NCBI GenBank assembly: GCA_029974875.1 | Contig: JARKQP010000860.1 | Span: 1 to 7,380, forward strand | Length of the DNA: 7,380 nt | DNA from: Mobilitalea sp. | Lineage (GTDB): Bacteria; Bacillota_A; Clostridia; Lachnospirales; Lachnospiraceae | Reading direction: 5' to 3' | In this document: positions 1-4,986 of the stretch, in pieces | Position numbering within the stretch: position 1 is the stretch's first letter | How the letters are laid out: each line of letters starts with the position of its first letter | Translations under genes and position numbers: made by a program | The notes under the pieces: model-generated | What the model was told of the DNA's origin: nothing | The model's input: the letters and a program-made list of their open reading frames with translations, nothing else | The model's database searches: none

Positions 1-1
1 G

Positions 2-613
2 GGAACCATCTATACCAGAAAGGAGCTGGAGGCAATCCGTAGGGTATGCCAGGAAAACAAGCTGATCCTATTCCTGGACGGTGCCCGCCTTGCCTCAGCC
101 CTAACCTGTAAATCAAACGACCTGTCAATGGAAGAAATAGCGGGCTTGGTTGATGCCTTTTATATCGGAGGAACGAAAAACGGCGCACTGATAGGAGAGG
201 CACTGGTGATCTGCAAGGAGGAATTAAAGGAGGATTTCCGTTTCCTTATGAAGCAGAGGGGAGCCATGCTGGCGAAGGGCTTTGTGGTCGGAATCCAGTT
301 CGAGGCCTTGTTTTCGCCTGGGGAGCTTCTGTATTATAAGCTGGCTGAGCATGCGAACCATATGGCGGAGCAAATAGCGGATGCGATTGCTTCCAGTGGA
401 TTTGATTTTTATGTACCGGCAGTTTCAAACCAGCTGTTTCCGGTCTTGCCGGAGGCGCTAATTGCCGAGCTGGAGAAGAGCTTCAGCTTTAGCTTGCAGG
501 CAAAGGCAGGGGAAGGAAAGAGTGCCGTTAGGTTTGTTACCTCCTGGGCTACGACGCGGGAACAGGTGGATAGTCTGGTACAGTTTTTCAGGTTGTTTTC
601 CAAAGCACGCTAG
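2..613 (+). CDS. Threonine aldolase / beta-eliminating lyase family protein, 5'-truncated by the window edge
   Basis: This is a PLP-dependent fold-type I enzyme of the aromatic amino acid beta-eliminating lyase/threonine aldolase family. Members typically cleave L-threonine or allo-threonine to glycine and acetaldehyde in the cytoplasm. The frame is open from base 2 to the TAG at 611-613, giving 203 visible codons. Family members are usually about 340 residues, so roughly the first 130-140 lie outside the window. Visible motifs, numbered from the first complete codon, are LDGARL at 25-30, whose Asp contacts the pyridine nitrogen of PLP, and GGTKNG at 56-61, whose Lys59 is the expected Schiff-base lysine. 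The ATG at 128 is internal, because the coding sequence and the Asp motif continue upstream of it. No terminator is evident before the next gene 101 bp downstream. The exact substrate cannot be told from this fragment; family assignment is confident. Confidence 0.9.
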   Translation, partial: GTIYTRKELEAIRRVCQENKLILFLDGARLASALTCKSNDLSMEEIAGLVDAFYIGGTKNGALIGEALVICKEELKEDFRFLMKQRGAMLAKGFVVGIQFEALFSPGELLYYKLAEHANHMAEQIADAIASSGFDFYVPAVSNQLFPVLPEALIAELEKSFSFSLQAKAGEGKSAVRFVTSWATTREQVDSLVQFFRLFSKAR

Positions 614-616
614 TGG

Positions 617-658
617 ACATTGTACGGCATAAATGCCAGTAAACGTTGTACTGCATAA
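617..658 (+). repeat. Imperfect 16-bp direct repeat in spacer
   Basis: Two copies of an ACATTGTACGGCATAA-like element occur at 617-632 and 643-658. They match at 14 of 16 positions and are offset by 26 bp, between the aldolase stop and the reductase start. The first copy also contains a small GGCA/TGCC inverted repeat (626-637). The paired copies could be a tandem regulator-binding site, but this is inference; no known operator is recognised. Confidence 0.4.
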
Positions 659-685
659 CTAAATCAGGGTATTTTGATAATAGCT

Positions 686-701
686 TACCGCCGGAGCGGT
701 A
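686..701 (+). promoter_or_regulatory. GC-rich hairpin adjoining the reductase ribosome binding site
   Basis: The bases form a perfect 6-bp stem, TACCGC with GCGGTA, closing a CGGA tetraloop. It ends three bases before the GGAGGA Shine-Dalgarno sequence (705-710) of the downstream ATG at 715. There is no U tract, so it is not an intrinsic terminator. It may stabilise the mRNA 5' end or affect ribosome access; the structure is visible in the sequence, the role is inference. Confidence 0.4.
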
Positions 702-714
702 GAGGGAGGATATT

Positions 715-1905
715 ATGTTAACTAGGACCAATCAGAAAAACGGGGAGGAATTATCCATCCTGGGCTTTGGCTGTATGCGTTTTCCCATGAAGGGAAGCAG
801 CATTGACGAGCCAAGATCCATTGCAATGATCCGCAGTTCCATTGAAAAAGGGATAAATTATTTTGATACGGCGTATTTTTACCATAACGGGAAAAGTGAG
901 TCCTTATTAGGAGCCGCATTAGAGGGGGGGTATCGGGAGCGGGTTAAAATCGCTACCAAATTACCGCCCTTCATGGTGACAAAGCTGGAGGGTGCCAAGA
1001 AAATTCTTGACACGCAGCTTACCAAATTAAGAACCAATTACATCGATTATTATCTGCTCCACATGCTTTCGGATAAACCGACCTTTGACCGTATGGAAAG
1101 CATCGGCGTGATTGAATGGATGGAGCAGTTGAAAAAGGAAGGCATAATTCGGAACATCGGATTTTCCTTCCATGGCAGTAAATCTGACTTTGAAGAATTG
1201 ATCAGGGCATATCCCTGGGATTTCTGCCAGATCCAATACAATTATCTTGATGAAAACAATCAGGCTACCAGGGCAGGGCTTGAGCTTGCCCATTCCTTGA
1301 AAATCCCTGTGGTTATTATGGAACCGCTAAGGGGAGGCAGGCTGGTCAGCCAATTGCCGGAGGAGGTATTAAAGGAATTCAGGAATTGTGATAAAAGAAG
1401 AACCCCGGCGGAATGGGCGCTGCGGTGGATCTGGAACCATCAGGAGGTAAACGTAGTGCTGTCGGGCATGGGGGATGAAGCCCAGATAGAGGAAAATATC
1501 AGGATTGCCGGCGATGCGGAGCCTGATTCGCTGACAGAAACAGAGCTTTTGATGTTTGACCGGGTAAAGGAGATCCTTCTGGAGAAAACGAAGATACCCT
1601 GTACTGCCTGCGGCTACTGCATGCCATGTCCCTTTGGGGTAAATATACCGGGCTGCTTCTCGGCTTATAATGACAAGTATTTATTAAATGACAGAAGGAA
1701 CCGGTTCAAATATTTACAAACCCTGGGGGTATTGTCAAAGCAGCCTGCCTTTGCATCTCTTTGTACGGAATGCGGGAAATGCGAACGCCACTGTCCCCAG
1801 AACATCCAAATCCGTAAGGAATTAAAAACCGTAAAAAAGGAGATGGAAGGGATTGTATTCCGCCCGGTTGTGAAAATTGCCCGAAAACTGATGAAAATTA
1901 ATTGA
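715..1905 (+). CDS. Aldo/keto reductase with C-terminal double [4Fe-4S] motif
   Basis: This 396-residue protein belongs to the predicted ferredoxin-type aldo/keto reductase group (COG1453-like), probably a cytoplasmic NAD(P)H-linked carbonyl oxidoreductase that can also pass electrons through Fe-S clusters. Residues about 10-270 are the TIM-barrel. Asp51, Tyr56, Lys82 and His116 sit at the classical AKR catalytic tetrad positions (DTAYFYHNG, ATKLP and YLLHML contexts). The nucleotide-binding SGMG...Q..EN signature is at 250-261. The tail has two cysteine sets ending in CP: Cys296, 299, 302, 305 and Cys350, 353, 356, 360, consistent with two [4Fe-4S] clusters. The start is fixed by GGAGGA at 705-710, four bases before ATG. 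It lies 101 bp after the aldolase gene and before a separate promoter at 1932, so it may be a single gene or co-transcribed from upstream. The physiological substrate is unknown. Confidence 0.93.
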   Translation: MLTRTNQKNGEELSILGFGCMRFPMKGSSIDEPRSIAMIRSSIEKGINYFDTAYFYHNGKSESLLGAALEGGYRERVKIATKLPPFMVTKLEGAKKILDTQLTKLRTNYIDYYLLHMLSDKPTFDRMESIGVIEWMEQLKKEGIIRNIGFSFHGSKSDFEELIRAYPWDFCQIQYNYLDENNQATRAGLELAHSLKIPVVIMEPLRGGRLVSQLPEEVLKEFRNCDKRRTPAEWALRWIWNHQEVNVVLSGMGDEAQIEENIRIAGDAEPDSLTETELLMFDRVKEILLEKTKIPCTACGYCMPCPFGVNIPGCFSAYNDKYLLNDRRNRFKYLQTLGVLSKQPAFASLCTECGKCERHCPQNIQIRKELKTVKKEMEGIVFRPVVKIARKLMKIN

Positions 1906-1931
1906 TAAATTAAAGTAAATGCCTAAAAATA

Positions 1932-1959
1932 TTGAAATAACTATAGAATAAAGTATAAT
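1932..1959 (+). promoter_or_regulatory. Sigma-A-like promoter for the MshEN membrane protein gene
   Basis: TTGAAA at 1932-1937 and a perfect TATAAT at 1954-1959 are separated by 16 bp in an AT-rich spacer immediately after the reductase stop codon. Transcription would begin near 1965-1967, leaving a leader of about 127 nt before the GTG start at 2093. No promoter of similar quality is seen closer to that gene. Confidence 0.65.
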
Positions 1960-1965
1960 AGAATT

Positions 1966-2092
1966 GACCGACATATAGGGCTGGAGCCGGAGCTTTTTCG
2001 GAGATTCCCCGCTGCTGTCAACAAAATGAACCAGCCTGCTGATTCGCTTGTTATGGACAAAATACAGAAGGAGTAATACCAAAGAGGTATGA
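1966..2092 (+). promoter_or_regulatory. Candidate structured 5' leader with start-site hairpin
   Basis: The leader can close a long-range helix pairing 1978-1984 with 2031-2037 (six Watson-Crick pairs plus one G-U), enclosing a small CCG/CGG hairpin (1987-1989 with 1999-2001). Just before the start codon, ATACC (2076-2080) pairs perfectly with GGTAT (2086-2090) around a 5-nt loop, taking in part of the GAGG Shine-Dalgarno (2084-2087). A second, stronger AAGGAG lies at 2068-2073. If the hairpin forms, this site comes to about four unpaired bases from the GTG. I do not recognise a known riboswitch class; it was compared by eye with c-di-GMP class I and II motifs and does not match. Structure is inferred from complementarity only. 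Confidence 0.35.
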
Positions 2093-3451
2093 GTGACTAC
2101 CATGAGAAAAGTAAAACCGATACACATTATATTCATCCTTTTAATTTTTATTGCAAGCATAATTTGGACCTACAGTAGTTTGAAATCCCCCGTTTTAGCT
2201 GTTTCCTATACTGTTGATGGGGCTTTGCTGCTGATGATCATCTATCTGTTGGTGAGTATGACAGGCAAAGAGAAAGTGAAAATTAACCATGATAATTATA
2301 AGGACTATATAACAGAAGGCAGCGTTGACAGAAATAACCGGTTAAATATCAATATTTTTTCCTTGGAGGATCTCGTAAAATTGGCAATTGATGCTGATAA
2401 AAGGGTGATCCATGATCCAAAGCTCGGGCGTTATTATGTGTTCATGGAGGAATTGGCCTATGTTCACGATCCGGCCTATGTTGATATGATCCAGGAAAGT
2501 AAGCAGCAGATTGGAAAGATATTGTTAGATAAAGGAGTCTTGCGGCCAGAGCAGCTCGATACGGGCTTGTACTATCATAAAAAAATAGGGATCCGTTTAG
2601 GTGATAGCCTGACGGCGCTGGGCTTTATTGATGAAACTGTCCTATACAGCACCCTTGCAGCCCAACGGAAGTTTCCCTATTATGAGCTGGAGGCTGATAT
2701 GAAGCTGGATGACACAAGTTGGCTTGAGATTATGAATATAAATAAGGCTAGAGCCTTGCAGGCATTACCCCTTGGGAAACGGACCGATGGCAGGCTGGTA
2801 ATCGCATGTGGGGAAACGGCAATGACTGGAATAGAAGAAGCCTTGAAGGAAATGTTTGGCGAGAAGATCTATATGGTTGCTGCAAAGCCCTCCCGCATTT
2901 ATGAACTGTTAGAGCATATCGAGGCGAAAGAGCGTGATTTGAAAAATGCAGGCAGCTTTATGGAGCTTCTAAGGGCGCATAAGCTTGAGCCCTATGAACG
3001 GCTGTCTGCGAATGAAGGGGAGCAATTTGTCAGCACATACCTTAAGGGCAGGCTGGACATACCGCTTTTTATAAAAGCCAGCGGTCTGGTCAGTTCGAAT
3101 GTTCTTACTCTGGTTCCTGATCCGGAGGGCATGCTTGGCTATTTAAACAGCAAGAAATATATCAGCGGCGAGATAACGAACCTGGTCTTAGCCTTGTCAA
3201 GGATTGTGAAAAGGCAGGATGTCCGGTTAAAAAAGGATAAGGTGATGCCCTCTATCTTGGATTTACTGAAGGAAGCTTATTACATTAATTCGGATACGTC
3301 GGAATGGATCTCAACGGAGGGTCTAGTTAAGAAAAAACCTCTCGCTGAGCTGCTGGAAGAGAATTTTCTGGTATCAAAGCAAACGGTTGAGAATGCGGGG
3401 ATGGTATTGGATACGGTAAAAAAGCTGGTTCATAAGTCAGTTATCTTTTAA
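2093..3451 (+). CDS. Membrane-anchored MshEN-domain protein, candidate c-di-GMP receptor
   Basis: The protein has 452 residues. Two hydrophobic helices at about 9-28 and 34-56 form an N-terminal membrane hairpin, with the remainder predicted cytoplasmic. Residues about 137-276 are a GspE/PilB N-terminal (MshEN) domain. It has two 24-residue motifs separated by five residues: 139-162 (QIG...G...H) and 168-191 (RLG...LG...Q), followed by the beta-alpha subdomain with LPLGKRTDGRLVIA (225-238) and a terminal ELLEHI helix. MshEN domains are known to bind cyclic di-GMP. Motif II keeps its Arg168 and Gln191; motif I has Gln for Arg and His for Gln, so affinity is uncertain. No Walker A/B ATPase follows, unlike GspE or PilB. 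Residues 290-450 are not recognised, except for a degenerate motif pair at 387-440. GTG 2093 follows GAGG (2084-2087) directly after an in-frame TGA; ATG 2102 is the alternative. It has its own promoter and terminator. The signalling role is inference. Confidence 0.85.
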   Translation: MTTMRKVKPIHIIFILLIFIASIIWTYSSLKSPVLAVSYTVDGALLLMIIYLLVSMTGKEKVKINHDNYKDYITEGSVDRNNRLNINIFSLEDLVKLAIDADKRVIHDPKLGRYYVFMEELAYVHDPAYVDMIQESKQQIGKILLDKGVLRPEQLDTGLYYHKKIGIRLGDSLTALGFIDETVLYSTLAAQRKFPYYELEADMKLDDTSWLEIMNINKARALQALPLGKRTDGRLVIACGETAMTGIEEALKEMFGEKIYMVAAKPSRIYELLEHIEAKERDLKNAGSFMELLRAHKLEPYERLSANEGEQFVSTYLKGRLDIPLFIKASGLVSSNVLTLVPDPEGMLGYLNSKKYISGEITNLVLALSRIVKRQDVRLKKDKVMPSILDLLKEAYYINSDTSEWISTEGLVKKKPLAELLEENFLVSKQTVENAGMVLDTVKKLVHKSVIF

Positions 3452-3505
3452 GGGTATAAAGGGTAGTTATGGGCTTATGGAATGGCTATAGGATTGAAGG
3501 ATGAT

Positions 3506-3544
3506 AAAATCACATTGGTTTCTTTTCGGAGGCAATGTGATTTT
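3506..3544. terminator. Long perfect hairpin, probably a bidirectional terminator
   Basis: A perfect 12-bp inverted repeat, AAAATCACATTG (3506-3517) and CAATGTGATTTT (3533-3544), surrounds a 15-nt loop, 54 bp after the MshEN gene stop. The outer A4/T4 part of the stem provides a U run on either strand, typical of bidirectional Rho-independent terminators. The stem is only moderately GC-rich, so termination strength is uncertain. Confidence 0.65.
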
Positions 3545-3681
3545 ATATTGCTCATTTGAACCACTTTTATTTATTAATGAATGAAGCAGGGGAAAAGAAC
3601 CTAAAATATACATAATGGGCAGAATGGAGTGTGGTAGGGGATGCAAAAGGTTAGAAGAAAGATATTTGAGTATGGTGATAA

Positions 3682-3906
3682 GGAACTTTAAATGGGATTG
3701 GTGTATGGACTGCAGAGATGCTGCTTTTAAATTGTATGGAGAGGCCGGATATTATAAGCTATGGAGATATTGCGATCCGTAAGGGGATTATGGTGCTGTA
3801 TGGGCTTTCGGAGTTGGCGGAGGAGCAATTTATGGAGTATAAGAATAGATATTCCCCTTGTGGCTCGGTGGCGTCAATTTATTTATGGAGAGTTTCTTAT
3901 GAATGA
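3682..3906 (+). pseudogene. alkA: C-terminal remnant of a DNA-3-methyladenine glycosylase (AlkA, HhH-GPD family)
   Basis: Translating from 3682 gives a peptide starting GTLNGIGVWTAEM, the end of the helix-hairpin-helix DNA-binding motif (normally PGIGxWTAEM). A stretch around RPDIISYGDIAIRKG follows, then YSPCGSVASIYLWR, which corresponds to the family's WRPYRSVASWYLWR end. The Asp of YGD is at the position of the catalytic aspartate of AlkA (Asp238 in E. coli). The frame ends at TGA 3904-3906, close to a natural C-terminus. Upstream, a TAA at 3679-3681 closes this frame. A neighbouring frame (3641-3691, ending FEYGDKEL) may carry a few more residues, but the N-terminal 150-200 residues are not detectable in 3545-3681. 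AlkA excises alkylated purines; this stump lacks most of the fold and should be inactive. An ATG at 3718 falls inside the HhH motif and has no convincing ribosome binding site. Confidence 0.75.
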
Positions 3907-3950
3907 TATGTGTTGTATTTCAGGCATTTCTAAGTTAAAATAGGTAGGCT

Positions 3951-4069
3951 AAGGATTATTATTGAGGTATTGCTTGTAAAGGGCATTACTTACGGGGAAT
4001 TATCCGTGAAGGGTATTATTTATCGTATTATATATTGTATTATTAAAGGATGTTATAAGGATATTATAA
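3951..4069 (+). repeat. Iterated AAGG-TATTATT-like elements upstream of the radical-SAM gene
   Basis: Four related 13-mers occur: AAGGATTATTATT (3951-3963), AAGGGCATTACTT (3979-3991), AAGGGTATTATTT (4009-4021) and AAGGATATTATAA (4057-4069). The middle two sit in a 21-bp near-repeat at a 30-bp offset (3975-3995 and 4005-4025, 15 of 21 identical, mostly transitions). The region is AT-rich and in frame with the downstream gene, giving repeated VKGI-T/I-Y peptides if translated from TTG 3970. I regard it as non-coding spacer with SD-like repeats rather than protein. Confidence 0.4.
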
Positions 4070-4986
4070 TGAAGCTGGAATTATTGAAGGATTGTACGTT
4101 ATGTCCCCGGGAATGCCATGTGGACCGGATAAGCGGACAAATAGGTTATTGTAAAGAAACGGATGAATTAGTGGTTGCACGGGCGGCGCTCCATATGTGG
4201 GAGGAGCCCTGTATCTCGGGCGCAGAGGGTTCGGGGACAGTTTTCTTTTCCGGGTGTGCCTTGGGGTGTGTCTATTGCCAAAACCAGAGCATTGCTTCAG
4301 GAGTGGCAGGAAAAAAGATATCAATAGGGAGACTGGCGGATATATTCCTGGAGCTGCAGGAGCAGAAGGCAAATAATATTAACCTGGTTACACCGAGCCA
4401 TTACGTACCTCAGATCGTGGAGGCAATTAAGCTGGCACGTAGCAAGGGGATGAGGATTCCGGTTGTATATAATTGCAGCGGATATGAGAAGGTGGAGACC
4501 TTACGTCTTTTGGACGGTTACATAGATATCTATCTGCCGGATCTGAAATACATGGCAGCAGAACCGGCGAAGCGTTACTCGTGCTGTGGGGATTATTTTC
4601 AATATGCGTCACAAGCAATTGCGGAAATGGTCAGGCAGGTGCAGGAGGCGGAGTTTGATGACCGGGAAATGATGGTGAGGGGAGTTGTCGTGAGGCATTT
4701 GACCTTACCGGGATACTTGGAGGATTCGAAGAATATCATAAAATATTTGTACGAGACCTTTGGAGATAAGATATACATCAGTATTATGAATCAATATACG
4801 CCACTTTCCGGCATGGAGCAATACCCGGAGATTAACCGCAAAATCAGTGACAGTGAATACGAAAAATTAGTAGAATATGCAATAGAGCTTGGTGTAGAGA
4901 ACGGGTTTATCCAGGAGGGTGAGACGGCAATGGAAAGCTTTATACCGGAATTTAATGGAGAAGGAGTAGGATGTAATGAAGGATGA
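4069..4986 (+). CDS. PflX-like radical SAM protein (pyruvate formate-lyase activating enzyme homologue)
   Basis: From ATG 4069 this is a 305-residue cytoplasmic radical-SAM protein of the PflX/COG1313 group, related to pyruvate formate-lyase activases but of unproven substrate. SGCALGCVYCQN contains the CxxxCxxC triad, Cys63, Cys67 and Cys70, which ligates the SAM-cleaving [4Fe-4S] cluster. An N-terminal set, Cys9, Cys12, Cys16 and Cys28 (CTLCPRECH...GYC), is characteristic of this group and probably binds another metal or cluster. NLVTPSHYVP (105-114) and YLPDLKY (155-161) are further family segments. The open frame runs back to TTG 3970, but AAGGA at 4057-4061, seven bases from ATG 4069, and family homology starting at MKLELLKDC favour the shorter start. 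The end overlaps the next gene by 11 bp, so the two are probably translationally coupled. No formate-lyase-type partner is visible nearby. Confidence 0.88.
   Translation: MKLELLKDCTLCPRECHVDRISGQIGYCKETDELVVARAALHMWEEPCISGAEGSGTVFFSGCALGCVYCQNQSIASGVAGKKISIGRLADIFLELQEQKANNINLVTPSHYVPQIVEAIKLARSKGMRIPVVYNCSGYEKVETLRLLDGYIDIYLPDLKYMAAEPAKRYSCCGDYFQYASQAIAEMVRQVQEAEFDDREMMVRGVVVRHLTLPGYLEDSKNIIKYLYETFGDKIYISIMNQYTPLSGMEQYPEINRKISDSEYEKLVEYAIELGVENGFIQEGETAMESFIPEFNGEGVGCNEG

Noticed and set aside
1978..2037. Known c-di-GMP riboswitch (class I or II) upstream of the MshEN gene
   Set aside because: The context is tempting, but none of the conserved cores of either class can be found by eye; only generic pairing remains.
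1822..2160. Minus-strand 112-codon frame across the 1906-2092 spacer with a hydrophobic stretch
   Set aside because: It overlaps both flanking genes, has no good ribosome binding site, and its hydrophobic run is the complement of AT-rich promoter and membrane-helix coding DNA. The plus strand has a convincing promoter there.
3761..3943. 60-codon plus-strand frame overlapping the AlkA remnant
   Set aside because: It is out of frame with clear HhH-GPD homology and looks like a shadow of the pseudogene.
3970..4068. Upstream TTG start adding 33 residues to the radical-SAM protein
   Set aside because: The SD-like GAGG is only two bases from TTG, the added residues are AT-driven and repetitive, and homology plus a better-spaced AAGGA favour ATG 4069.
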